Positions 28,459 to 36,505 are shown, numbered from the stretch's first letter. The stretch: DNA of 64,000 bases from Aliivibrio fischeri ATCC 7744 = JCM 18803 = DSM 507 (GCF_023983475.1 NZ_CP092713.1:1426001-1490000); one strand, 5' to 3'. Notes: a model not told the origin generated them from the letters alone. A program made the numbers and translations.

Positions 28459-28535
28459 GGAGCGGTAGTTCAGTTGGTTAGAATACCGGCCTGTCACGCC
28501 GGGGGTCGCGGGTTCGAGTCCCGTCCGCTCCGCCA
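28459..28535 (+). tRNA. tRNA-Asp (anticodon GUC)
   Basis: A 77-base cloverleaf with acceptor GGAGCGG/CCGCTCC, D-stem GTTC/GAAT, anticodon arm CCGGC-CTGTCAC-GCCGG, T-arm GCGGG-TTCGAGT-CCCGT, discriminator G and encoded CCA. It is the intact parent of the two altered units that follow. Confidence 0.97.
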
Positions 28536-28543
28536 CTACAACG

Positions 28544-28573
28544 AAGGCATTGTCGAAAGACGATGCCTTTTTT
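28544..28573 (+). terminator. Hairpin with T-run after tRNA-Asp (spacer unit 1)
   Basis: AAGGCATTGTC and GACGATGCCTT pair around GAAA, followed by six T. The same hairpin is repeated after each tRNA-Asp-like unit, but only this copy has a good T-run. Confidence 0.8.
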
Positions 28574-28633
28574 GTATCTGTCGAAAATGAAAAAGCTTCT
28601 GAATTCCAGATAAAGTCTGGATTTCAATAAATT

Positions 28634-28741
28634 AGAGCGGTAGTTCAGTTGATTAAACTTTCTACTGGAGAGCTTAGCGGTCTGTCACGCAGAGGGTCGT
28701 GCTGCTCTCAAGGTTGATAGAAAGTCCCGTCCGCTCCGCCA
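28634..28741 (+). pseudogene. tRNA-Asp-derived unit 1 with two mutually complementary inserts
   Basis: The first 20 bases after position 1 and the last 17 bases match tRNA-Asp, including the GAGCGG/CCGCTC acceptor helix and the encoded CCA. Between the D-loop and the anticodon arm a 5-base segment is replaced by 21 bases, and in the T-arm 9 bases are replaced by about 25. The inserts pair with each other: CTTTCTA with TAGAAAG and GAGAGC with GCTCTC. The D-stem and the T-arm are lost, so this cannot be a normal tRNA. The anticodon loop CTGTCAC remains but its stem has mismatches. It may be a decayed tRNA, or a structured RNA released from the tRNA transcript. Confidence 0.75.
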
Positions 28742-28744
28742 ACA

Positions 28745-28780
28745 CAACAAAGGCATTGTCGAAAGACGATGCCTTTGTTG
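28745..28780 (+). repeat. Extended spacer hairpin (unit 2)
   Basis: CAACAAAGGCATTGTC and GACGATGCCTTTGTTG form a 16-base-pair stem (one G-T pair) with a GAAA loop. The T-run of the first copy has been replaced by bases that lengthen the stem, so termination is probably weaker and the structure stronger. Confidence 0.75.
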
Positions 28781-28838
28781 TATCTGTCGAAAATGAAAAT
28801 ACTTCCAAGTTCCAGATAAAGTCTGGGTTGCAAAAATT

Positions 28839-28947
28839 AGAGCGGTAGTTCAGTTGGTTAGGCTTTTTATTGGAGAGCTTAGCGGCCTGACACGCCGAGG
28901 GTCGTGCTGCTCTCAAGGTGAGATAGAAAGTCCCGTCCGCTCCGCCA
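28839..28947 (+). pseudogene. tRNA-Asp-derived unit 2 with two mutually complementary inserts
   Basis: This unit has the same plan as the one at 28634: tRNA-Asp ends, encoded CCA, and paired inserts. The outer insert helix is CTTTTTA with TAGAAAG. The C-to-T change relative to unit 1 turns a C-G pair into a U-G pair, so pairing is kept. GAGAGC with GCTCTC is unchanged. The anticodon arm CGGC-CTGACAC-GCCG is well paired, but the anticodon has become GAC. It is 109 bases long. It is followed by the third spacer hairpin. Confidence 0.75.
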
Positions 28948-28949
28948 AT

Positions 28950-28987
28950 ACAACGAAGGCATTGTCGAAAGACGATGCCTTTGTTGT
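28950..28987 (+). repeat. Extended spacer hairpin (unit 3)
   Basis: ACAACGAAGGCATTGTC and GACGATGCCTTTGTTGT pair with a GAAA loop, nearly the same as the hairpins after the previous two units. The ~97-base spacer around it is also repeated, including a small CCAGA/TCTGG-type hairpin. Confidence 0.7.
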
Positions 28988-29187
28988 ATCTGTCGAAAAT
29001 GAAAATACTTCCGAGATCTAGATAATGTCAGGGTTTCAAAAACCTCTTAAAACTCCTTTTTGATCACATAAAAACAGAGTAATGACAGTAGTATCATTAT
29101 CTATCTCACTAATGTAGCTCATAAATTTCCCTTATTTGTCATAAAGGTATACCATACACATTACAGATTTACGTTCTAAGGTACCCC

Positions 29188-30423
29188 ATGAAACCAATCC
29201 ATATAGACTCAATGTATGGCGTCGTTATTCATCGAGATTTCACTCCGCTATTTGTTGATGAAAAATACGCACAACTGTTTGGTTTCGAATCAGCTCAAGA
29301 AGTGATGAACCTTAGTTCGTTATTCGATATTATCGATCCCAAATACCATCAAATAGCTCAACAAGCATATAATGATGTTATGCAAGGTAAAGAAACTCCT
29401 AAAGTCCGTTCATATGTTAACCAAAATACTCAAGGCCGAATTTTTTCAGTATTAACTGTCGATCATGTTGTTGAATGGCAAGGGTCACCTGCGCTTCAAA
29501 TTACGGTAATTGATATGTCGACAATTGATCAGGCTAACCAACAAATCCTTGATCAAGAGCAGAAATATAAAGATCTTATTTGGCATTCATTACAGGGGAT
29601 TCTGGTTCATAGAGATTTCAAACCACTCATGGTAAATCCTGCTTTTGTTGATCTAGTAAAAGCAAACTCTGTGGCAGAAGTAATGGCATTAGATAGTTTT
29701 ATGTGCCTTATACCTGAGTACAATCAAACAAATGCCCGTAATCTATATCAACAACTGATCTCAAAAGAATTAACCTCAACCAATGATGTTGTTGAAAACA
29801 TCTGCTTTGACGGTCAAACTCGTTATTTTCAACTATTTGAAAGTGTCATTGATTGGGGAGGCCTACCGGCAATACAGACCTCAATTATTGATGTAACTGA
29901 AAAATACCACCTTGAACGTCAAATAGAGTATCAAGCCTCACATGATTACCTTACAGGATTATTTAACCGTCGGGCAATAACAGAAAAGCTCAACCATAAT
30001 ATAAACAGTCATGATTGTTGTTCTGAAATCTGCTTACTGATTGATATTGATAATTTTAAATGGATTAATGACCAATTTGGACACGCTTCTGGTGATGAAG
30101 TTATCGTTCGTTTTGCCAATTTATGTAAAAAAGTCGTTGGAGAATCTGGCATTGTTGGTCGCTGGGGGGGAGAAGAATTTATTGTTTTTCTTTCAAACCA
30201 TAATTTGCAACAAGCAAAAGCTATTGCCACAACCATTTTAAAAAAGTGCGAATTAGAAGTATATCAATTTTCTGATCATCGCCACATCATAACTGCCAGT
30301 ATTGGTATAAGCCAGTGTCAAGTTACCAGTTGTAACATTGAATCCTTGATTCAAACGGCGGACAAAAATATGTATCAAGCGAAACAACAAGGGAAAAACC
30401 GAATTGTTTCACCTGAGGATTAA
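29188..30423 (+). CDS. PAS-PAS-GGDEF protein, probable diguanylate cyclase
   Basis: A 411-residue soluble protein. Two similar PAS-like modules (about 1-110 and 130-245), each beginning GVVIHRDF or GILVHRDF and ending in a strand such as PALQITVIDMS or PAIQTSIIDVT, are followed by a GGDEF domain (about 250-408). The active site is GRWGGEEF, the substrate Asp lies in LLIDIDNFKWIND, and ASHDYLTGLFNRR is the usual domain entry. GGEEF is competent for c-di-GMP synthesis. The RxxD inhibitory site before the motif is absent (ESGIVG), so product feedback is unlikely. TAAGG precedes the ATG. Confidence 0.88.
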   Translation: MKPIHIDSMYGVVIHRDFTPLFVDEKYAQLFGFESAQEVMNLSSLFDIIDPKYHQIAQQAYNDVMQGKETPKVRSYVNQNTQGRIFSVLTVDHVVEWQGSPALQITVIDMSTIDQANQQILDQEQKYKDLIWHSLQGILVHRDFKPLMVNPAFVDLVKANSVAEVMALDSFMCLIPEYNQTNARNLYQQLISKELTSTNDVVENICFDGQTRYFQLFESVIDWGGLPAIQTSIIDVTEKYHLERQIEYQASHDYLTGLFNRRAITEKLNHNINSHDCCSEICLLIDIDNFKWINDQFGHASGDEVIVRFANLCKKVVGESGIVGRWGGEEFIVFLSNHNLQQAKAIATTILKKCELEVYQFSDHRHIITASIGISQCQVTSCNIESLIQTADKNMYQAKQQGKNRIVSPED

Positions 30424-30432
30424 TATTGTCAA

Positions 30433-30669
30433 TTAATAGTATTCAATTGCAATCCCGATCTCTTCGGCCAATTGTTGCAGTTGTTCTTCATCATCTAGCT
30501 TAACTGACCATTTTGCACCACTGCCTACTGCATTAATTACATTCACTCCACCAATTAAAGTAATCGCATCCACCTCGGCTTGCAGAGTCGTTCTTGATTT
30601 ATTGCTTAATCGAATAACTATCTCACGTTGATTAGCAATAATGTCCCCTTCAGAAAATGAGATTTTCAT
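30433..30669 (-). CDS. Small DUF3389-type protein
   Basis: A 78-residue protein (MKISFSEGDIIANQREIVIR, then TTLQAEVDAITLIGG and WSVKLDDEEQLQQLAEE). The pattern resembles the DUF3389 family of Vibrionaceae, which has no assigned function. No signal peptide or Cys. It converges on the GGDEF gene with only nine bases between, and no terminator is visible between them. Family call is from memory and moderate. Confidence 0.6.
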   Translation of the reverse strand: MKISFSEGDIIANQREIVIRLSNKSRTTLQAEVDAITLIGGVNVINAVGSGAKWSVKLDDEEQLQQLAEEIGIAIEYY

Positions 30670-30801
30670 GTTGTTTCCCTAAACTTAATTCAACTTGAAT
30701 TATATCGCATTTGTTACATATTCTTAAATGTCTGTTCTTGACTATAATTTAATCTCAAACTATTCTAGCGCACAACTGTACGCTTAAATGGATATTACAA
30801 A

Positions 30802-31929
30802 ATGAATCAAGGAACCAAACCATCGATTATTTGGCTAAATGTATTTATTTTTACATCTAGCTTCCTACTCGCATTTGTTGCGACCCCGATTTATGCTTAT
30901 TACAATCCACTAGGCAGTGAGCATTGGATCTGGTTACTTTTAACTTTTAGCTTCTGTAACCTATCCATAACTGCTGGTTATCACCGTTTATGGTCGCACA
31001 AAGCATATAATGCCCATCCAGCATTACGTTTCATTTTTGCTCTAGGTGGGGCTTTTGCATTACAAAATAGTGCGCTGCATTGGTCATCTGATCATCGTAT
31101 TCATCATCGTCATGTTGATGATAATGACAAAGACCCCTACTCAGCTAAGCGTGGTTTTTGGTTCTCTCATATTGGTTGGATGCTACGTCATTATAAACCT
31201 GCTACCTATGACGATTATGGCAACTGTCGAGATTTACAAAAAGACAATATCCTCATGTGGCAACACAAACACTATATTGCCTTAGCGCTCATAATGAATA
31301 TTGGCGTACCTCTATTATTAGGCGTTATCTATAGCGATATCATAGGTATGCTATTAATGGTAGGAGCTGTTCGTTTAACATTAAGTCATCACACAACGTT
31401 CTTTATTAACTCATTAGCTCACATCTGGGGCTCTCAACCTTATACAGAAAAAAATACAGCTCGAGATAACGGATTTTTAGCTATTTTCACTTTTGGTGAA
31501 GGCTATCATAATTACCACCACATTTTTGAAAATGACTACCGAAATGGAATTTACTGGTGGCAATATGATCCAACAAAATGGTTTATTAAAACCTGCTCAT
31601 GGCTAGGTCTAGCTCATAAACTTCGTGTGAGTCCGCAAGCAAAAATAGAAAAAGCCAAAGCGCTCATGTTACGTAAAAAAGCAGAAAGTAAAATTGCTAC
31701 ATTACATAATTACCATGCAATTAAAGAGCATTTAGAAGCTGAGTATGATGCATTGATTGAAAGAATGGCTGAATACTACGATTCAAAAAAACAGTTAATC
31801 GAGAATAAAAAAGACACGTTATCGAAAAAATACGAATTAGCACTTTTAAATGTCCAACATAAACAAATAAAAATGCAATTTGAACATCAAAAGAGAGTTT
31901 GGAATCGTCTTGTTCTTCAATACGTATAA
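30802..31929 (+). CDS. Membrane fatty acid desaturase (acyl-CoA/acyl-lipid delta-9 type)
   Basis: A 375-residue di-iron membrane desaturase that introduces a double bond into fatty acyl chains, aiding membrane fluidity in the cold. The three His boxes are HRLWSH, HRIHH and HNYHH. Hydrophobic helices lie around residues 12-55 and 155-190. The last 90 residues form a Lys/Glu-rich predicted coiled coil (EKAKALMLRKKAESKI) not needed for catalysis. A terminator follows, then the IS element. Confidence 0.9.
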   Translation: MNQGTKPSIIWLNVFIFTSSFLLAFVATPIYAYYNPLGSEHWIWLLLTFSFCNLSITAGYHRLWSHKAYNAHPALRFIFALGGAFALQNSALHWSSDHRIHHRHVDDNDKDPYSAKRGFWFSHIGWMLRHYKPATYDDYGNCRDLQKDNILMWQHKHYIALALIMNIGVPLLLGVIYSDIIGMLLMVGAVRLTLSHHTTFFINSLAHIWGSQPYTEKNTARDNGFLAIFTFGEGYHNYHHIFENDYRNGIYWWQYDPTKWFIKTCSWLGLAHKLRVSPQAKIEKAKALMLRKKAESKIATLHNYHAIKEHLEAEYDALIERMAEYYDSKKQLIENKKDTLSKKYELALLNVQHKQIKMQFEHQKRVWNRLVLQYV

Positions 31930-31943
31930 GCATTCTTAATACT

Positions 31944-31976
31944 AAAAAGGCATAGTCGAATACTATGCCTTTTCTA
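31944..31976. terminator. Terminator after the desaturase gene
   Basis: AAAAGGCATAGT and ACTATGCCTTTT pair around CGAAT with A and T flanks, so it can act both ways. Before the IS element inserted, it would have lain about 30 bases from the protease stop codon and ended that transcript too. Confidence 0.88.
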
Positions 31977-32027
31977 TTTATTTCAATGTCTCGTCCTGAA
32001 ATGTGTTTACACATTTAGGACTTTTAT

Positions 32028-32426
32028 ATGACAAATCAAGAAAAAACAAAGAATAAGCGAACTCAACGCGATTATTCATTAGGCTTTAAATTGCAGCTTG
32101 TTGCCGCTATAGAAAAAGGCGATATGACCTATAAGCAAGCTCAAAACATTTATGGCATTCAAGGTCGATCTACCGTACTTACTTGGTTAAGAAAACACGG
32201 TAAGATGGACTGGTCTCAATCACCTAAGATTATTATGCCTAAATCCCCGAAAGCGAAAGAATCGCCTGCACAAAAAATTAAACGTTTAGAGCGAGAGCTT
32301 GATGATGAAAGAATGCGTAATTTATTACTTAATGAAGTAGTGAATATCATGGACGCAGAACATGGTGCAGGCCTTAGAAAAAAGTATATTGCCAAGGAGC
32401 AAGAAGTCTTCAAAAGCAGAAAATGA
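32028..32426 (+). CDS. IS3-family transposase OrfA
   Basis: A 132-residue protein with a helix-turn-helix (about 14-60; YSLGFKLQLVAAIEKGDMTY then GRSTVLTWLRKHG) that recognises the IS ends, and a leucine-zipper-like coiled coil (KIKRLERELDDERMRN). AGGACTTTTAT precedes the ATG. Its stop codon overlaps the orfB start as ATGA. Many IS3 elements instead use a -1 frameshift to make an OrfAB fusion; AGAAAATGA at the junction could allow slippage too. Confidence 0.92.
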   Translation: MTNQEKTKNKRTQRDYSLGFKLQLVAAIEKGDMTYKQAQNIYGIQGRSTVLTWLRKHGKMDWSQSPKIIMPKSPKAKESPAQKIKRLERELDDERMRNLLLNEVVNIMDAEHGAGLRKKYIAKEQEVFKSRK

Positions 32427-33256
32427 TCAGCTTAGAGCGAGCTAGTCAGCTACTTGGCATTACAAGACAATGTATATACCAACAAGAACGTAGAGCTCTG
32501 AAACGTGCCGTTGAACTTTCACCGGTTAAAAATATGGTGCAAGAAATTCGTCGATATATGCCTCGTATTGGAGGTAAAAAATTATATTTTTTACTTAAGC
32601 CCAAATTCATCACTCATGGCATAAAGTTAGGCAGAGATAACTTTTTTTCCTATTTAAGAAATGAGTGCTTATTAGTAAAACCTAAACGAAGTTATACAAA
32701 AACTACCTATAGTAAGCATTGGATGAAAAAACATCCTAATTTACTTAAAGAAGTAACACCTCAAGCATCTGAAGAGGTTTTTGTTAGTGATATCACTTAC
32801 GTTCAATCACAAAAAGGTATTCATTATTTATCTTTAGTAACAGATGCTTATAGTCGAAAGATAATGGGATATGAATTAAGTGATGAAATGAAAGCTACTG
32901 ATGTAGTCAAAGCTCTTGATATGGCGATAGATAGCCGTCAATATCAAAGGAGTACGATTCATCATTCAGACCGAGGATTACAGTATTGTTCAAAGGTTTA
33001 TCAGGAAAAATTGAATAAAAATGATATTAAGCCATCAATGACGGATGGTTATGATTGCTATCAAAATGCATTAGCAGAGCGAATAAATGGGATACTTAAA
33101 CAAGAGTTTCTTTTGTATGACTGTAAAGATTTAGAGGAGTTAAGGCATTTAGTTGAAGAATCTATTTTTATTTATAATGAAATGCGGCCACATTTAAGCT
33201 TGGGAATGAGTACACCAAATCAAGTACACAAAAAAGCCAAGTGCGTACGCACTTAG
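32423..33256 (+). CDS. IS3-family transposase OrfB, DDE integrase
   Basis: A 277-residue catalytic subunit. An N-terminal HTH_21-type segment (RRYMPRIGGKKLYFLLKP) is followed by the rve integrase core with the DDE triad: Asp in FVSDITYV, Asp in IHHSDRGLQY, and Glu in NALAERINGILKQE, about 35 residues after the second Asp. It starts in ATGA overlap with orfA. Full length without frameshift, so likely active. Confidence 0.93.
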   Translation: MISLERASQLLGITRQCIYQQERRALKRAVELSPVKNMVQEIRRYMPRIGGKKLYFLLKPKFITHGIKLGRDNFFSYLRNECLLVKPKRSYTKTTYSKHWMKKHPNLLKEVTPQASEEVFVSDITYVQSQKGIHYLSLVTDAYSRKIMGYELSDEMKATDVVKALDMAIDSRQYQRSTIHHSDRGLQYCSKVYQEKLNKNDIKPSMTDGYDCYQNALAERINGILKQEFLLYDCKDLEELRHLVEESIFIYNEMRPHLSLGMSTPNQVHKKAKCVRT

Positions 33257-33301
33257 CTTTCAATTAAAAATCGTCAACGTATTTTAGGACGAGACACAAC
33301 A

Positions 33302-34261
33302 TTAAAAGCTCGTTTTTCTTCGTCGATACAAACCAAATGCAACGAGACTAACAAAGCTAGCAAAAGAGATTGAACCACCAGATCCACCACCGCTGCTTGC
33401 TGTAATCGTTGGAGGTATTTCTCCATTTTGTGCTTGTCGTATCCATGATTTATATTGACTTACATCAGTAAACACCGACTGTGCTGCTAAAGCTTCATCA
33501 CCGCACACACCAGGACCAAAACTAACGATACCTATTTGAGTTTTAACTCCGTTATTGTCCCAAACCAATGGTCCGCCAGAGTCTCCTTGGCAGGTAGCCG
33601 TTACTAATCCATTCCCAAGCGAACTTCCGGTTGTACATACTTGTTTGTCTGAAGTAGTAAAATTAGACCAAATATTACACGCAACTGGATCAACATATTT
33701 CACTGTAGCTGATAAGAAATCTACGTTTGAATTTGCTTGATTAGAGCCTAAGCGCCCATAGCCGACAATAGTAAAATCTGTATCAGCAGTACGATATCCT
33801 TGCTCAGCTAAATCCCCTAATTCTGCAACATGTCCTGACGTGTAATTAGATAGTGGTCGGCTTAATTTTAAAACGGCAACATCATTTAGTAATGAATCAT
33901 CATCATAATCACTTGGATAATAAATTTTCTCAACGGGAACTTTGTCGGCAGCAAGCATGTCTTGGCCATCATTTGCTTCAATAACCACTTTCATATCCCC
34001 AACAGTAAAATTAGGAACGTCATAAACACAATGCGCTGCAGTTAAAATATGCATACTATCCAAGACAGAGCCGCCACAAAACGGGTAAATAGTACCTGGT
34101 TGATTATCATACTCGTACATTAAGGATGCCATAAACGCATAATCAGCAACGTTTGCATCACTACCACCAACGATATATGGACTGATAGTATAATCAGAAT
34201 CTTCTTCTGCGCTTATTGAACACGCAAAAAGTGCAACCAGTGCTCCTGCAACAATTTTCAT
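33302..34261 (-). CDS. Trypsin-fold serine protease with GlyGly-CTERM anchor
   Basis: A 319-residue secreted protease. Signal peptide MKIVAGALVALFACSISA is followed by a short propeptide, then IVGG (30-33), and the triad His77 (TAAHC), Asp127 (NDVAVL) and Ser228 (GDSGGP). The tail SSGGGSGGSISFASF plus a hydrophobic stretch and YRRRKTSF is a GlyGly-CTERM signal, cleaved by rhombosortase after type II secretion in Vibrio. The S1 pocket position equivalent to trypsin Asp189 is Ala222, and the residue before IVGG is Tyr, not Arg, so specificity and activation differ from trypsin. ATG at 34261 has AAGGAG upstream and is preferred to a GTG two codons earlier. The IS element sits two to five bases past the stop codon. 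Confidence 0.9.
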   Translation of the reverse strand: MKIVAGALVALFACSISAEEDSDYTISPYIVGGSDANVADYAFMASLMYEYDNQPGTIYPFCGGSVLDSMHILTAAHCVYDVPNFTVGDMKVVIEANDGQDMLAADKVPVEKIYYPSDYDDDSLLNDVAVLKLSRPLSNYTSGHVAELGDLAEQGYRTADTDFTIVGYGRLGSNQANSNVDFLSATVKYVDPVACNIWSNFTTSDKQVCTTGSSLGNGLVTATCQGDSGGPLVWDNNGVKTQIGIVSFGPGVCGDEALAAQSVFTDVSQYKSWIRQAQNGEIPPTITASSGGGSGGSISFASFVSLVAFGLYRRRKTSF

Positions 34262-34503
34262 ATTCACTCCTTAAATAATTATTTAATGGCTAATGTTAAT
34301 AATACATCATAAAATTGTTGTTTATTAAGTAATTCCAGTTACATTGGTTAATTTACGTTTGTGTTAACATTTTTTATGTAACTTACAATTCTAGGACATC
34401 AGTTAAAGAAGATTGCGTTATAAAAAGACAATACTTGAGCTAATACATAAAACTGATTATCTATTTGCTACACTAAAAATTCACTAAATTAGGATGGAAT
34501 ATT

Positions 34504-35514
34504 ATGGGAAGAGTCTTCTTTTTTGATTTACTAAGATGCATAGCTGCAATTGCTGTTGTTGCTATTCATGTCTTAGCCCCTTATCGTAATGAGTTGAATG
34601 TAATCCCTTTTGATCAATGGGCAAGTGCTGTTACCATCAACGGGCTAAGTCGTTGGGCTGTTCCTGTTTTTATCATGATCACAGGGGCTTTAATGCTGAG
34701 TGATCAGCGAGAATTTAATCCATCTTATTATATAAAAAAGCGCCTAGGTAAAGTATTAATACCCTTTCTTTTTTGGTCGGTGTTCTATGCGTTATTTTCA
34801 GGACTAACAGCACAAGGTTACGACTTTGACTCAGCTCGGTCAGTACTTATTGACTTACCTTTTGAATATACGTACTACCATTTAGGTTTCTTTTACTACT
34901 TTATTCCACTCTACTTTATTATTCCTTTTCTACGAGTTTTAGTACAAAAACTAGATGATAAAGCTCTCTTTTCTTTATTAGGTATTTGGTTACTGACAAC
35001 CTGCTTCTATTTAATAAAATTTGAAGGTATTTGGAGTCTGGAAATTTGGTTATATAGTGGTTATCTACTGCTTGGTTATACACTTTATCAACGCATTAAC
35101 CTGAGCAAAAGAAATCTAACTATTGCTATCAGCTTAGGTGCCTTTGCTCTTATCACAACCGTTTTCATGGTAATAAGCCAAAGTGTGGCGCTAGACGAAT
35201 ACACAGTAGGACGATGGCTTTCTTACAAAACCATTAATACCGTTGCCGCTGCTGCAATGCTCTTTTATGTATGCCGATACTTTGGAGAATCACTCTCTGA
35301 TAAATCTCAAACTATTATTGGATTCATCAGCAAATACAGTTTAGGTATTTACTTACTCCACCCTATCTTCTTATGGCCAATGAAAAATTATGGTTGGTAT
35401 ACAGGTCACCCACTATGGGTTATTCCTGTTTGGATTATTCTTAGTGGTTCTGGTGCATTACTATTAAGTTGGCTTCTATCTAAATCAAAAGCAACAGCTT
35501 GGTTGGTTCCTTAA
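34504..35514 (+). CDS. Acyltransferase family 3 membrane protein (WecH/OafA-like)
   Basis: A 336-residue integral membrane protein with about ten hydrophobic helices, starting FFDLLRCIAAIAVVAIHVLAPY, where the helix-1 His is the conserved catalytic residue. SRWAVPVFIMITGALML also fits the family. It transfers acetyl or other acyl groups to sugars; E. coli WecH modifies enterobacterial common antigen. TAGGA precedes the ATG. It stands alone, with no polysaccharide genes nearby, so the acceptor is unknown. Confidence 0.85.
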   Translation: MGRVFFFDLLRCIAAIAVVAIHVLAPYRNELNVIPFDQWASAVTINGLSRWAVPVFIMITGALMLSDQREFNPSYYIKKRLGKVLIPFLFWSVFYALFSGLTAQGYDFDSARSVLIDLPFEYTYYHLGFFYYFIPLYFIIPFLRVLVQKLDDKALFSLLGIWLLTTCFYLIKFEGIWSLEIWLYSGYLLLGYTLYQRINLSKRNLTIAISLGAFALITTVFMVISQSVALDEYTVGRWLSYKTINTVAAAAMLFYVCRYFGESLSDKSQTIIGFISKYSLGIYLLHPIFLWPMKNYGWYTGHPLWVIPVWIILSGSGALLLSWLLSKSKATAWLVP

Positions 35515-35515
35515 G

Positions 35516-35564
35516 TTAAGGCGCCTTAATCTCTTTCGGCTTCGAACGCGGTAACACCGAAGCC
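35516..35564. repeat. Palindrome TTAAGGCGCCTTAA and GGCTTCG hairpin
   Basis: A 14-base perfect palindrome at 35516-35529 starts two bases after the acyltransferase stop codon and is followed by GGCTTCG/CGAAGCC (35538-35564) enclosing CGGTAACACCG. There is no T-run, so this is not a standard terminator. It may protect or end the convergent transcripts. Confidence 0.5.
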
Positions 35565-35596
35565 ATCGCTATTAAGTTTACAGACGATCAATAGTA

Positions 35597-36505
35597 TTAT
35601 TTTGATTTTACTTTTTGATACATAGCCATAATAAAGAGCAAAATAAAGCCACTAAATAATCCAATAAATCCATTCCCAATCGTTGGATATGTTGCAGACA
35701 CATAAGGAATAGAAGGAAGCAGATTCGTCACACTTTCTAGTGCATGATGAACAAATGGAAGGCTATGTACCACAATACCACCACCGACTAAAAACATAGC
35801 AATGGTACCAACAACCGTCAGTAATTTCATAAGCTTAGGTGCCATTGCTACTAACCCATTACCAATAGACCCAATGACGCCTTTGCCTTCACTTTTTCGT
35901 TGTAAGTAAAAACCAAGATCATCCATTTTGACAATACCTGCAACTAAGCCATAAACGCCAATCGTCATTAATACCGCAATTAAACTCATGACCAATACTT
36001 GTGTTAAAAATGGATGGCCTTGTACTGTACCTAATGCAATCACAATAATTTCAGCTGAAAGAATAAAGTCAGTACGAACCGCTCCCTTAATTTTCTTTTG
36101 TTCATAATCGGCAATGTCTTCTGGGTTCGTTTCTTTCTCTTTCTTATGTTCCTTTTGGGCATCATGGTGTTCAAAGAATTTTTCATGAACCTTTTCTGCA
36201 CCTTCAAAACACAAAAATAAACCGCCAATTAATAATAATGGTGTAATTAACCAAGGAGCAATAGAGCTAATTAATAACGCAGCAGGAACTAAAATACATT
36301 TATTTCTGAACGATCCTTTTGCTACGCCCCATACGACAGGGATCTCACGTTCAGCTCTAACTCCCGAAACTTGCTGTGCATTAAGCGCTAAATCATCACC
36401 TAAAACACCTGCTGTTTTCTTCGCGGCAACTTTAGACATCAACGCCACGTCATCAAGAACTGAAGCAATATCATCTAATAATGTTAATAAACTTAACCCA
36501 GCCAT
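35597..36505 (-). CDS. yedI: DUF808 (YedI-type) inner-membrane protein
   Basis: A 302-residue protein with several hydrophobic helices and a charged loop ([20 protein letters not shown]) in the middle. The N-terminus [20 protein letters not shown], followed by [20 protein letters not shown], is diagnostic for the DUF808/YedI family. Its function is unknown; some annotations place it among transport proteins without proof. Probably monocistronic. Confidence 0.88.
   Translation of the reverse strand: MAGLSLLTLLDDIASVLDDVALMSKVAAKKTAGVLGDDLALNAQQVSGVRAEREIPVVWGVAKGSFRNKCILVPAALLISSIAPWLITPLLLIGGLFLCFEGAEKVHEKFFEHHDAQKEHKKEKETNPEDIADYEQKKIKGAVRTDFILSAEIIVIALGTVQGHPFLTQVLVMSLIAVLMTIGVYGLVAGIVKMDDLGFYLQRKSEGKGVIGSIGNGLVAMAPKLMKLLTVVGTIAMFLVGGGIVVHSLPFVHHALESVTNLLPSIPYVSATYPTIGNGFIGLFSGFILLFIMAMYQKVKSK

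Larger units (their letters stand above)
31987..33296 (+). mobile_element. Complete IS3-family insertion sequence (1310 bp)
   Basis: The ends are imperfect inverted repeats: the left starts TGTCTCGTCCTGAAATG and the right end, read inward, starts TGTCTCGTCCTAAAATA, with 20 of 25 bases alike. The direct repeat CAA flanks the element at 31984-31986 and 33297-33299, the 3-base duplication usual for IS3. It carries orfA and orfB, both intact, so it may still be mobile. The left end contains an AAATGTG/CACATTT hairpin before orfA; the right end has the palindrome AAGTGCGTACGCACTT at the orfB stop. Confidence 0.93.

Noticed and set aside
28674-28916. An 80-codon open frame on the minus strand across the tRNA-Asp-derived units
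   Set aside because: It is antisense to two RNA-like repeats, covers the repeated spacer and has no ribosome site. Its residues only reflect the repeated RNA sequence.
28634-28947. Calling both units functional tRNA-Asp genes
   Set aside because: The D-stem and the 5' half of the T-arm are missing in both, and one anticodon has changed to GAC. A normal cloverleaf cannot form.
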